This document shows positions 42,265 to 50,076 of a stretch of DNA of 50,076 nucleotides, in pieces. The DNA is taken from assembly GCA_012271065.1 (NCBI GenBank), contig JAAXHE010000139.1, forward strand, positions 1-50,076, read 5' to 3'. The number at the start of each line of letters is the position of its first letter. Within the stretch, counting starts at the first letter, position 1. The notes beneath the pieces are model-generated. The model ran no database searches. It saw only the letters and a program-made list of their open reading frames with translations, and was not told where the DNA came from. The stretch is from Candidatus Latescibacterota bacterium. Lineage in GTDB: Bacteria; Latescibacterota; UBA2968; GCA-2709665. The position numbers and the translations under genes are program-made.

Positions 42265-43290
42265 TTGTGTTCTGTCCCAGCTCAATTCCTGCGCCTCACC
42301 CGTACGAATTGCTTCGACGGCCCGCAGCGCGAGCGTTGTCGCCCTGACGCCGTCGTCCAATTTCGCCGCATTCGCGGGGTCGACGTCCCTCAGCGACCAG
42401 TCCACGACCGCGCGCATCTGCTGGGTATACCCATGCGCGAAGTCCGTATCGTCGCATCCCGGAATATCGTCGACGGTCAGCCGGTCGGGTTGGGCGCCCC
42501 ACAGTCGAATCTCGGGATTCCAGTGGTAGTTGAAAAGGCTGGCCGTCGTTTCGCCGGCGAAGACCTGATAGGCCGCTTTTCCCATCAACGCCGGTTTGCC
42601 CACGTCCCCGATCGCGACATTGGCAACCGCACCGTCTTCAAACCGCAATGTACACGCAACCGCATCGGTGATGGGCAGCGAGGGATGGTGATAGTTTCCG
42701 CCCGCCGCGTAGATGGATACGACTTCGGACGGATTCAGGAACCGGACCGCGTCGAAGCAGTGACACCCCTGGCTGAGTACGTTGCCGCCGCCGGCAACCG
42801 GATCATTGGCCCAGCTCTGCTCTCCCCATCTGGGGTCGATATACTGTCCGATCGTCAACCACGGACGGGGCGCGACCTCCTTCAACTTCAGGAAGAACGG
42901 AGAGAACCGCGCCTGAAAGCCTGTCAGGAATTTGACGCCGGCCGCACGCACGGCATTCGCGATCGCCGTGCAGTCCTCAGCGCGAATCGCCAGCGGCTTC
43001 TCGCAGAAGATATCCTTGCCGGCTTCCGCCGCCGCAACGCACATGGGCGCGTGGAGATGGTGGTGCGTGCAGATGAACACGATGTCGACGGCCGGATCGT
43101 CCAGCGCCCGCCGGAATTCCGTGCTCACTCCCGCGGCACTGACCTCGGCGCCCAGCGACCTGGCCGCGTCCTCGTCGGTATCCACCAGCACGCGCAGAGA
43201 CACGTCGTCAAAGCCGGAAAGCAACCGCGCGTGTGTGCTCCCCATATTCCCGCAGCCGATGATCGCGACGCCCAACCTGCCCTCAGTCAC
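42253..43290 (-). CDS. Gfo/Idh/MocA family oxidoreductase (third)
   Basis: A 345-residue NAD(P)-dependent oxidoreductase. It has a canonical Rossmann motif VAIIGCGNMGSTHARLL, then LRVLVDTDED, VDIVFICTHHHLHAP and EKP in IFCEKPLAIRA. GGGNVLSQGCHCFDAVRFL corresponds to the substrate-domain histidine region. The start is a GTG at 43288-43290 with GGAGGG 6 bases upstream, overlapping the nitrilase gene stop by 8 bases. The last dozen codons and the stop (TQAAR) lie inside two repeat ends, so the C-terminus has been supplied or altered by repeat sequence. Confidence 0.88.
   Translation of the reverse strand: MTEGRLGVAIIGCGNMGSTHARLLSGFDDVSLRVLVDTDEDAARSLGAEVSAAGVSTEFRRALDDPAVDIVFICTHHHLHAPMCVAAAEAGKDIFCEKPLAIRAEDCTAIANAVRAAGVKFLTGFQARFSPFFLKLKEVAPRPWLTIGQYIDPRWGEQSWANDPVAGGGNVLSQGCHCFDAVRFLNPSEVVSIYAAGGNYHHPSLPITDAVACTLRFEDGAVANVAIGDVGKPALMGKAAYQVFAGETTASLFNYHWNPEIRLWGAQPDRLTVDDIPGCDDTDFAHGYTQQMRAVVDWSLRDVDPANAAKLDDGVRATTLALRAVEAIRTGEAQELSWDRTQAAR
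42267..42278. repeat. Solo end of repeat family II
   Basis: GTGTTCTGTCCC, identical to the left ends of copies A and B, but with no matching right end within 250 bases. It lies inside the 3' end of the oxidoreductase gene, 2 bases from the family I fragment. Confidence 0.55.
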
Positions 43291-44134
43291 GTCGTTCCCT
43301 CCATACGCCTTCGGCTGTGGACGGCTCAAACGGCGCCTGGCGGGATGGATGGGTCGCGTCCGACAGAACACCGTACAGCTCCGGCCTCCGGTCTTTCAGA
43401 TGGTTCCCGCCGGTCGCCGTCGCAAGGTCGATCTCGTGGACCAGTACATCGGGCACGCCCGACTGGAGTTTCGCGTCGAGCTGACCCGTCGGCCCGGCGA
43501 TGAACGCCACGGCGGGATGGGCGAAACAGACGAACATCTGGTTCTCGTAGGACCGAGTGCGCATCCACCATTCATTATCCAGGTGCGACATTCCGTACGT
43601 GGGCATGAGACAGACCTCGGCGCCCTTCAAACGGAGTACGCGTACGGTCTCCGGCCATCGCCGGTCGGCACAGATGGCCAGGCCCACGGTCCCGAAGTCC
43701 AGCTCGAAAACCGGAAGATCCCGTCCCGCCGCGAAGCGCCTGTCCTGGTTCTGCAGATGCGTTTTGTAATAGGTGCCCAGAATCTCGCCGCTGCGGCCGG
43801 CCAGCAGCGCCGCGTTGTAGAAGCGGCCGTGCTTCGCTTCAGTAAACCCGAACGCGATATGCGTTGTTGAGCGCCTGGCCAGATCCAGTACCCTTTGGAG
43901 GTATTGACTCTCCCCCACGGTCTGGGCCACACTTCGAAACTTCGGGACGGTCCAATCCGCTTCTGTCACGGCGTACCCGTCGAGGAAACACTCGGGCGTG
44001 ACGAAGACATCCAGTCCGAAGTCGCGATGCCGTGAGAACTGCTGCTCGAACACGGCCCAGTTTGCCTCAACGTCCCATTTTGCGGGCATCGCCTTCAACA
44101 TGCCGATGCGAACCACGCGATTCCCTGGCGGCAC
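43283..44134 (-). CDS. Carbon-nitrogen hydrolase (nitrilase superfamily)
   Basis: A 283-residue enzyme with the Glu-Lys-Cys triad of the superfamily: E48 in VTPECF, K124 in YYKTHL and C155 in LAICADRRW. These enzymes hydrolyse amides or nitriles, releasing ammonia, or act as N-carbamoyl hydrolases. The start is a GTG at 44132-44134 with GAGGAGG 7 bases upstream. The stop overlaps the next gene by 8 bases, so it is coupled to the oxidoreductase. In this cluster it may remove an amide or acyl-amine group from an amino sugar or derivative, by inference. Confidence 0.87.
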   Translation of the reverse strand: MPPGNRVVRIGMLKAMPAKWDVEANWAVFEQQFSRHRDFGLDVFVTPECFLDGYAVTEADWTVPKFRSVAQTVGESQYLQRVLDLARRSTTHIAFGFTEAKHGRFYNAALLAGRSGEILGTYYKTHLQNQDRRFAAGRDLPVFELDFGTVGLAICADRRWPETVRVLRLKGAEVCLMPTYGMSHLDNEWWMRTRSYENQMFVCFAHPAVAFIAGPTGQLDAKLQSGVPDVLVHEIDLATATGGNHLKDRRPELYGVLSDATHPSRQAPFEPSTAEGVWRERRD

Positions 44135-44234
44135 GTACGGTCCTCCTCATTCGGGCTTCCAGGCACGGGTGCGCCCGCGATCCACGCATCCGACAGCCGC
44201 GGAAGCGGACGCCGGAACATCCCCCGGATGCGCG

Positions 44235-44468
44235 CTACCGCATCTGCCAGCGCATGCTCATCACCTCGCCTTGCCTGAACGTAAACCACTTCGTCCAGTC
44301 CGACAGCGATCCGCCCACGCTCACGGTGCAGTCCACGTGCAGCACGCCGCTGCCGTCTTCCACGCCGTTATTTCGAATGTCCATCCGCACCGTATCCTCG
44401 CCGTATTGTGTTTTCAGGTACCGGATTGCCTTCTCCTTGATCTCCTGTTCGCTCAACAGCTTCGCCAT
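44235..44468 (-). CDS. Small hypothetical protein
   Basis: A 77-residue protein, predicted helix (SEQEIKEKAIRYLKTQYG) followed by three or four beta strands (TVRMDIRNN, VLHVDCTVSVGG, WTKWFTFRQGEVMSMRW). The ATG at 44466-44468 has GGAGG 5 bases upstream, a strong site for such a small gene. It lies 10 bases downstream of the beta-helix gene and 100 bases upstream of the nitrilase gene, within the same cluster. Function unknown. Confidence 0.65.
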   Translation of the reverse strand: MAKLLSEQEIKEKAIRYLKTQYGEDTVRMDIRNNGVEDGSGVLHVDCTVSVGGSLSDWTKWFTFRQGEVMSMRWQMR

Positions 44469-44478
44469 GGCTTCCTCC

Positions 44479-45723
44479 TCAATCCTGCGCGACCTCCCTG
44501 ACGCCTTCCGATCTGACATTTTCTTCCAGGTTCCGGAACCGATTCCCTCCCACCACGATATCCTTCGTCCGCCGGCCGATGCGTATACCGATTCTCTGTC
44601 TGCCCTTGCCCGTGTCTTCAATCCGGCAGTCGCGAATCTCGACCTGGTGCGTCTCTCCCAGAACGTCCACGCCTGTACCGTCGGCCGCAAATCCGTTGTC
44701 CCGAATCCGGCAGGAGACCAGGACGTTCCGGTGGGCGCCTCGGAATTCCGACTGGGGCTCGCGAAATAGCACGCCCACCTTATGATTCCGCTCGATGATA
44801 CAGTCACAGATCCGGTTGTCGGTATCTCTGTGTCCGATGGAAACGCCGAAGTCGAGATTGTCCGAGCAGATGCAGCTCTCCGCGAGCCCGTCCGTCACCC
44901 CCCAGCAGAAGAAGATGCCCTGGCTGTTGCCGGTTGACCGGCAGTCCCGGAACACCGGCCGCTGCGAACCGCTTCCGGGGTGAAACCCGAGATTGGCGTT
45001 CTGCTGCGACACGCAATTCTCAAAGACGAAGTCATCGCAGACCTGAAAGCTGAATCCGTCTCCATTGTAGTTCCGCGCGGTTACATTGGAGAACCGGTAC
45101 CGGTGACAGCGCTGCAGGAACACCGCGCCGGAATAGTTCCCGTTTATCTCCTCGTTTTCCTCTCGGTTTCCGTCGAGCACGATGTCCTCGACCCGGACGT
45201 CGTGTACGCCTTCCTCCGCGGTCAGGATCGGAAATACCGTGGCCAGGGTCGCGCGTTCTTCCAGCCACATGTTCTTGTAGATCCGCCTGCTCAGCGAAAC
45301 CAGGTTGCCTTCCACCGCCGTTACGGTGTCTTTGACGACTTCCATGCGGCCGTCTCCGCCGCGAAACGCCCGGAGCATCACCCCGCAACCCGCGCCGAAC
45401 CCGTCCGCGTCCCGGACGGCGACGCGCGACTCGTACCAGTCCGAATCCCGAATCAGATCGGTCTTGAAACCCGGCGCCTTTTTCAGCACCGTCGCTTCGC
45501 CCTCGCCGCGGACCGTAAGTTTGGGATGCAGATAGAGCGCGTTGCGCATTGTGTACTCGCCGGGAAGAATCTGCAGGATTCCGCCTCCCAGCCGGCGAAG
45601 ATAGTCCGCGCCGGCCTGCAACACCCTGTCGTCGCTACCCCGCAGGTCGCCTTCGCCCTGGCCCACCCGCAGAACCATCTCCCTGCGCGCCGTTATCGGC
45701 CGGTTGGTTGAAAGATCGTCCAT
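44479..45723 (-). CDS. Right-handed parallel beta-helix protein (pectate lyase-like fold)
   Basis: A 414-residue protein. The beta-helix begins with ILQILPGEYTMRNALYL and consists of repeated coils of about 22-24 residues with alternating hydrophobic strands, such as HRYRFSNVTARNYNGDGFSF, FVFENCVSQQNANLGF and IRDCRIEDTG. This fold is used by pectate lyases, alginate epimerases and other polysaccharide lyases and isomerases. No signal peptide is visible. The ATG at 45721-45723 has only a weak ribosome binding site. Its place between an S15 hydrolase and sugar-processing genes fits a polysaccharide or oligosaccharide enzyme, but the catalytic residues cannot be named. Confidence 0.8.
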   Translation of the reverse strand: MDDLSTNRPITARREMVLRVGQGEGDLRGSDDRVLQAGADYLRRLGGGILQILPGEYTMRNALYLHPKLTVRGEGEATVLKKAPGFKTDLIRDSDWYESRVAVRDADGFGAGCGVMLRAFRGGDGRMEVVKDTVTAVEGNLVSLSRRIYKNMWLEERATLATVFPILTAEEGVHDVRVEDIVLDGNREENEEINGNYSGAVFLQRCHRYRFSNVTARNYNGDGFSFQVCDDFVFENCVSQQNANLGFHPGSGSQRPVFRDCRSTGNSQGIFFCWGVTDGLAESCICSDNLDFGVSIGHRDTDNRICDCIIERNHKVGVLFREPQSEFRGAHRNVLVSCRIRDNGFAADGTGVDVLGETHQVEIRDCRIEDTGKGRQRIGIRIGRRTKDIVVGGNRFRNLEENVRSEGVREVAQD

Positions 45724-45855
45724 CGCTCTGTCTGTTCCTGGTGAATTGGACGCGGTCGGGCGGCTCGTAACCGGCGTCGCACGATTGCGCCACAACCGGT
45801 TTTCATGCGATTGCAAAATACACCGGCCGCCGGATGGTGTCAAGCCCATGGACCG

Positions 45856-47544
45856 TCAACCGACAAGAGGCAGAACCACCCGGGACGGATGAACCGGACC
45901 GTGGTATATTTCCTGGCGCGCCGTCACGAACGCGGCTTCCCCGTAATCGTCTCCTCCCGTGTTGTGATTCCGGTCGAAATTCGGATAATCCGAACTCGTC
46001 ACGTCCAGCCTGATCCGGTGGCCGGGACGGAACAGTACGGCCGTTGGGAGCATCGGGATCCGGTATCGACAGATCTGTCCTGGCGTCAGCGGCTGCGGAT
46101 CGTCAAACCCGTTCCGGAATCTCGCCCGCATGATTCCATAGCTGACCTGATGTACGAATCCGTCCGGATGGACGTCCATCAGCTTGACGATAAAGTCCGT
46201 GTCCCTGGCGCTGGAGGCCGCATGCAGCACCAATTCCGGCTGGCCGACCAGGCGGACGCCGGACCGCAGGCGGCCTGTCGTGTACACAAGCACGTCCCGC
46301 CGGCCGTCCAGCCGGCGCTGATCGTACGGCGCATCCTGGCAACTCTCGTAGAACAGCGACATCACCGGGTCGCGGGGGTCGTAATCGTACCGGTCGCTGC
46401 CCGTCTTTCGCGGACGTCTTCTCACAAGCCGCCCGTCTCCCGAGGCCGTGTTTGCGCAGCCGTCGGAGACCATGTAAAACGACGCGGGCTTCGCCCCGGG
46501 TACCGGCCACGCCGACGCGGTGCGCCACCGGTTCTCTCCCATCACGAAATACCGGACGGGCGCCGTCCGCATCATTCCGTTCGACTTGCCCTTAAGCCAG
46601 TAATCGAACCAGCGGATTATCATCGCGTTGAAGTCGACGGCCGCCGATTTCCCGAAGTCCATTTCGCCGACGTGTCGCGGGCCCTGCGACCCGTGGGACC
46701 AGGGTCCGACGATCAGTCGCTGCGCATTTCTCGCGTCCGGCGTGCGGCCATTCGCCCGCATACCCGCGAAGTGATCGACCGTCAGGACCAGCCGGTCGTG
46801 CCAGCCCGTGATGTGCAGGACCGGCACGTCGACTTCCCCGTGCCGTTTTTGAAAGTCGAAGATATCCTCATGATGGTGGTCCAGCCAGTAGTGCCAGATC
46901 TCCCTGCAGCCGCCGGCGAACTCGTCGGGCATGTCCTTCAGCGGCAAGAACCACAGGGGCTTCTCTCTATCCTTACCGGCCGACTCCCCCGCCTCGGCCG
47001 GCGTGTGCGGCGGGGGCAGACCCTCGCGGCGCCGCAGGTCCGGGCCGAGCGTCCGGAAAAGCCACTGCTGCACGCGTCCGGTGCGCAGCACGCCGCCCAG
47101 CTCCCAGTCCGTCAGCCGCGTGGCGTACCCGCCGTTGAACATGGCGACCAGGTGAGGCGGCCTGGCTGACGCGAGCTCCCATGATGCCCAGGATGGATAG
47201 GAGATCCCGTACACCCCGACTTTTCCGTTTGCGTACGGCAGGCGGGCCGCCCACTCGACGGTATCGAAGCCGTCGGCCGCGTCCCGGTACCCCGGCATAA
47301 ACTTGGGTGTGAAAACGCCGTCCGAAGCGTAGCGACCGCGCATGTCCTGGGAAACGACGACGTACCCCGCCTCCGCCAGTTGCGTATTGGCGGCCTTGCC
47401 GTAAGGCGTACGCTGAACGAGCGCCGGGAACTTCCCCTCCGCGTCGGGCCGCGCCACGTCGGCGCGGAGAACCACGCCGTCCCGCATCTTCGCTTCCACG
47501 TTGCGTTCGATGCGAACCTTGAATTTTCCTGCCTGCGTCGCCAC
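45856..47544 (-). CDS. S15 family (X-Pro dipeptidyl-peptidase / CocE-NonD) hydrolase
   Basis: A 562-residue alpha/beta hydrolase with a C-terminal jelly-roll domain, as in the CocE/NonD family. MRDGVVLRADVARP and VVSQDMRGRYASDG are conserved N-terminal segments. The nucleophile is S115 in YGISYPSW, where the usual glycine after S-Y-x is Ser. The Asp lies in ITGWHDRLV and the His in GPWSHGS. The family cleaves esters, acyl-amides or X-Pro peptides. The start is a GTG at 47542-47544 with GGAGG 7 bases upstream, 23 bases after the heparinase stop. It may remove acyl groups from polysaccharide substrates, by inference. Confidence 0.88.
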   Translation of the reverse strand: MATQAGKFKVRIERNVEAKMRDGVVLRADVARPDAEGKFPALVQRTPYGKAANTQLAEAGYVVVSQDMRGRYASDGVFTPKFMPGYRDAADGFDTVEWAARLPYANGKVGVYGISYPSWASWELASARPPHLVAMFNGGYATRLTDWELGGVLRTGRVQQWLFRTLGPDLRRREGLPPPHTPAEAGESAGKDREKPLWFLPLKDMPDEFAGGCREIWHYWLDHHHEDIFDFQKRHGEVDVPVLHITGWHDRLVLTVDHFAGMRANGRTPDARNAQRLIVGPWSHGSQGPRHVGEMDFGKSAAVDFNAMIIRWFDYWLKGKSNGMMRTAPVRYFVMGENRWRTASAWPVPGAKPASFYMVSDGCANTASGDGRLVRRRPRKTGSDRYDYDPRDPVMSLFYESCQDAPYDQRRLDGRRDVLVYTTGRLRSGVRLVGQPELVLHAASSARDTDFIVKLMDVHPDGFVHQVSYGIMRARFRNGFDDPQPLTPGQICRYRIPMLPTAVLFRPGHRIRLDVTSSDYPNFDRNHNTGGDDYGEAAFVTARQEIYHGPVHPSRVVLPLVG

Positions 47545-47567
47545 GGCCTTGCCTCCGGATTCCTCCG

Positions 47568-49652
47568 CTATTTCAACAGGACGCGGTCCGTTTCGCCCCA
47601 GGCGGTTATGGTGGCCGCCACCCCGCCGTCGACCGCGTCGCCACTGACCGATCCGTCCGGGCAGTCCCCCGACGCCATCAGCACAAGAAAGCGGGCCTGC
47701 CCGCCGGCGGCGACGTCCTGCACAAGCCTGGCATGGCAGACCGGCGCCCTCTGCGCCGACATGTCCGGCTGATAGCTCAGCGGGACCATGCTGGGGCCCC
47801 AACCGACTTCCACGCTTCGGATCGATTCGGGCTGCGCGGGCGCCAGCCTGATGCCGGGAGTACCTATGCTGACGACCGCGCGATTGTCCGCCTCGCGCAG
47901 TTCATCGGGGCAGCGCAGCGTCCAGCGCAGCGTTCGCGAATCCTCGCTCTCCGCGGCATCCAGCAGGTCGTAAATCAGGAAATACCTTCCCTTTTTCAAC
48001 AGTACCGTCCGTTCGTGCCGCACGCCCTTTGAGCGCAGGTATCCCTCGTGCGAGACGCGTATCAAGGTCTCTTCTTCCGTATCCCGCCACTCGAGCATCC
48101 TGCCCCAGATCCGCCGCTTTTCGCCAGGGCGCCAGAAATCCTGATCGTCCCCGTCGATCCAGACCGTATTCTGTCCCCGCGTGCTGTGATACCAAGGCCG
48201 GTAGTCCGGATCGCTGTATGCGAACGGAGACCCGGGAGAGAGCGCCGCGGGGCGACCCTTTACCCACGCCGAAAACGAAGCCTGCGCGCCGTACGCGTGC
48301 CCGCCTTCGGGATGTCCGAAGTCCATCACCAGAACGTTCGCGTCCCCATCCCAGCCGTCGCGAAGCACCGCGACACCCGAATCGGGGAACTGGCGGGAAT
48401 CCGGGGCGGGCGCCTGAACCGATACCCCCTCGGGTCTTGGCACGCACAGGTCGTTCAGTATCGTATTGCCCCAACCCGGTCCGCCCTTCTGGACCGGCAC
48501 GAGGTCCGGACGGTATCCGCGGTCGATGTGCCACTGGAGGACCGGATCCTTGAAGAAGGAGTTGCCTGCGGCCAGGAACGCCGGCCAGTCCTGCGCGTAC
48601 ACCGCCGAATTGATGGCCGGCGTAAACCCATCCGGCGTGAGGATTTCGGCGAGGAAACGGTGCATCGCCAGAAAACGCCCCCGGAACGGTTCCGTATCGT
48701 AAAAGCTGGGCAGCCCCCGTCGGGCAAGGATCATCTGCAGCGTGGCGAACGAACGAATGACGGTTTTATGGTACTGTGTGCATATTTCCTTCTGAAATCC
48801 GTCCGGATACACCTGGTTCAGAAGCAGCACTTCCTGGATCTGCCTGGCAGTTTCGAGCCACTCTTCCGCGGACTCCCACTCCGGCAGCAACGCGCCCACG
48901 CCGCCCAGGCCGCCGCTGCCCGAGGAAATGAAGTTCAGCTGCTGCTGCCATTCCACCGCCGACTGGGACGCCACCTGTCCGTACAGATGCTGTGCATGGC
49001 GCCAGATCATGACGGAAGCGGCCCGGCAGTCTTCCACCGTCCAGTCCGGATGGGCGCGCAACCCGTAAAGCGCTTCGCCCAGGGCTTTCAGCTTCAACCC
49101 CACGGCGAGCGTATTCCACACCGTGTAGAGCCCGCCCCCCTCTTCGCCTCGTCCGACCGCCTCTGCCTCGTCGCGGATATCGTCCATCTGATCGAGATAG
49201 CTTCGAAGACAGTCGGAAACCACCCCGACGTATCTTCCGTCCCCGGTCAGCATCGCCGCCCGGATGGGCCACCTCACGAAAAACAGGTAGTGCAACCCTA
49301 CCCAAGTTGTGGTCCTGTGCGGGTTCGCGTTCCAGTCCAGACCGACCCCCGGCACGTAGTCCACCGTATCTTCGCCATAAATCATCTTCCCTTCGATCAG
49401 CAGATCCGACTGTTCGACCCACACGCGAGCCAGCCCCGGCCAGTGGGTACGGATGGTATCGCCGAACCGCTCCGAATCGAAGTGCCACGTGGGCTCCGCC
49501 CTGCCGGCCAGATAGCCATGCCACGCCCGCCAAGCGGCCGCTTCGTCCGCGGGGTCCGACACGTCCGCCGGAAGGTCCAGCCCCGATACATCCCGCTTTA
49601 CCTGTCCCCAGAACTGACGTGCCTCGTACACGGGGTATTCAATTTCGCTCAT
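47568..49652 (-). CDS. Heparinase II/III-like polysaccharide lyase (second)
   Basis: A 694-residue protein. The helical toroid domain spans roughly residues 90-400 (WRHAQHLYGQVASQSAVEWQ, QYHKTVIRSFATLQMIL). The C-terminal beta domain has DFGHPEGGHAYGAQASFSAWV, aligned with GPHGGGHGHPDKLSF of the first lyase, and STRGQNTVWIDG, aligned with ISHNTVLAN. It has no F5/8-like N-terminal domain and no signal peptide. GGAGG lies 5 bases before the ATG at 49650-49652. It leads the second catabolic cluster and is probably transcribed with the S15 hydrolase. Confidence 0.84.
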   Translation of the reverse strand: MSEIEYPVYEARQFWGQVKRDVSGLDLPADVSDPADEAAAWRAWHGYLAGRAEPTWHFDSERFGDTIRTHWPGLARVWVEQSDLLIEGKMIYGEDTVDYVPGVGLDWNANPHRTTTWVGLHYLFFVRWPIRAAMLTGDGRYVGVVSDCLRSYLDQMDDIRDEAEAVGRGEEGGGLYTVWNTLAVGLKLKALGEALYGLRAHPDWTVEDCRAASVMIWRHAQHLYGQVASQSAVEWQQQLNFISSGSGGLGGVGALLPEWESAEEWLETARQIQEVLLLNQVYPDGFQKEICTQYHKTVIRSFATLQMILARRGLPSFYDTEPFRGRFLAMHRFLAEILTPDGFTPAINSAVYAQDWPAFLAAGNSFFKDPVLQWHIDRGYRPDLVPVQKGGPGWGNTILNDLCVPRPEGVSVQAPAPDSRQFPDSGVAVLRDGWDGDANVLVMDFGHPEGGHAYGAQASFSAWVKGRPAALSPGSPFAYSDPDYRPWYHSTRGQNTVWIDGDDQDFWRPGEKRRIWGRMLEWRDTEEETLIRVSHEGYLRSKGVRHERTVLLKKGRYFLIYDLLDAAESEDSRTLRWTLRCPDELREADNRAVVSIGTPGIRLAPAQPESIRSVEVGWGPSMVPLSYQPDMSAQRAPVCHARLVQDVAAGGQARFLVLMASGDCPDGSVSGDAVDGGVAATITAWGETDRVLLK

Positions 49653-49810
49653 CGTGTCCTCCAACAGATATTGTCACTTGCAAATTCGAGCCCGAAGCCG
49701 CCCCGAATATTCTTTCCCTTTCCGCGTGATTCCTTGACACCACCACGGGTTTTGGTTAATTTAAGTGCCTGCAATTCCGGTAAAATGGCGTTTCGGACGA
49801 TCGAAACGGT

Positions 49811-49887
49811 GCGGATGTGGCTCAACTGGATAGAGCACCTGGCTACGGACCAGGCGGTTCCGGGTTCGAATCCTGGCATCCGCACCA
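49811..49887 (+). tRNA. tRNA-Arg (anticodon ACG)
   Basis: A 77-base cloverleaf with acceptor GCGGATG/CATCCGC, D stem GCTC/GAGC, anticodon stem CCTGG/CCAGG with anticodon ACG at 49845-49847, a 5-base variable loop, T arm CCGGG-TTCGAAT-CCTGG and an encoded CCA end (ACCA at 49884-49887). ACG is modified to ICG and reads CGU, CGC and CGA. Confidence 0.97.
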
Positions 49888-49896
49888 TATAATAAC

Positions 49897-49932
49897 GGGA
49901 AGTTGGGAGCAATTCTCAACTTCCCTGTTTTT
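49897..49932 (+). terminator. Terminator of the tRNA-Arg gene
   Basis: GGGAAGTTG (49897-49905) pairs with CAACTTCCC (49917-49925), followed on the plus strand by TGTTTTTG. It starts 10 bases after the tRNA. Confidence 0.8.
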
Positions 49933-49980
49933 GTATCGGTCTCGGTCAGCAACGCGCGAACCTTCGGACGCCGGGCGCGT

Positions 49981-50076
49981 CTACCGATTAAAGAAATACT
50001 GTTCGGTATGGGTGTAGCCCGGCGTGAGCAGCGGGTTGTCTCCCAGACCGGTTTCGGGGACATTGCGGAAATCGTT
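49981..50076 (-). CDS. C-terminal fragment of an unidentified gene (cut by window edge)
   Basis: Only the last 31 codons are in the window. They read through GDNPLLTPGYTHTEQYFFNR to a TAG at 49981-49983. The amino acid content is protein-like and codon use matches the neighbours. The family cannot be told from this fragment. The gene is convergent with the tRNA. Confidence 0.45.
   Translation of the reverse strand, partial: NDFRNVPETGLGDNPLLTPGYTHTEQYFFNR

Noticed and set aside
49811..49887. tRNA-Arg as a possible integration site
   Set aside because: No integrase and no second copy of the tRNA 3' end are visible near it, and composition does not change there.
1..50076. CRISPR arrays, rRNA genes, transposase genes and phage structural genes
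   Set aside because: I looked for regular direct repeats, rRNA signatures and typical proteins on both strands and saw none.

Overview
The window is a stretch of chromosome from a GC-rich Gram-negative bacterium. An RND efflux pump with its adaptor, a TonB/ExbB/ExbD trio, lipoprotein signals and squalene-forming HpnC/D/E all point to a diderm. The mix of Gfo/Idh/MocA oxidoreductases, heparinase II/III-like lyases, very large uncharacterised membrane proteins, a PAC2 protein and a fibronectin-type lipoprotein is what I would expect from an uncultured lineage such as Candidatus Latescibacterota or Poribacteria, or a related environmental phylum. That placement is inference from gene content only.

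Layout. (1) 1-3,890 is visibly AT-richer than the rest and reads as an acquired island. It holds a DUF1902/HicB-like small gene next to a broken small gene, then a two-gene cassette: a NYN/PIN-type nuclease followed 12 bases later by a NACHT-type STAND NTPase. This cassette is my best candidate for an undescribed, probably defensive, system. (2) 3,891-18,317 is a minus-strand catabolic block: threonine aldolase, PAC2 protein, Gfo/Idh/MocA oxidoreductase, medium-chain dehydrogenase, two tandem paralogous giant membrane proteins (DUF6785/6784-like), a xylose-isomerase-like TIM barrel, a degenerate M14 carboxypeptidase-like protein, a ComA-like protein and a heparinase II/III-like lyase. (3) 18,548-22,369 has a corrinoid adenosyltransferase divergent from a tightly overlapping hpnC-hpnD-hpnE operon that makes squalene. 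(4) 22,384-25,568 holds a small unknown gene, a threonine synthase and a sigma-54 activator whose receiver domain has Glu at the phosphorylation site.

(5) 25,870-38,844 is an envelope region on the minus strand: a processive family-2 glycosyltransferase, TonB-ExbB-ExbD, an RND adaptor and pump, an RDD membrane protein, a small membrane protein and a seven-FN3 lipoprotein. Its intergenic gaps carry two families of short non-coding repeats with inverted ends. (6) 39,329-41,031 has two plus-strand genes, an unknown and an FG-GAP-like beta-propeller, behind a near-consensus sigma-70 promoter. (7) 41,122-49,652 is a second minus-strand carbohydrate cluster: heparinase-like lyase, S15-type hydrolase, parallel beta-helix protein, small unknown, nitrilase-family amidase and two Gfo/Idh/MocA oxidoreductases. 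(8) A tRNA-Arg(ACG) with its terminator and the tail of one more gene close the window.

The two carbohydrate clusters have the same logic: a polysaccharide lyase or accessory enzyme opens a uronate-type polymer, and NAD(P)-dependent oxidoreductases with an isomerase process the sugars. Regions 5 and 6 would supply envelope and surface functions. No phage integrase, transposase gene, CRISPR array or rRNA gene was seen.
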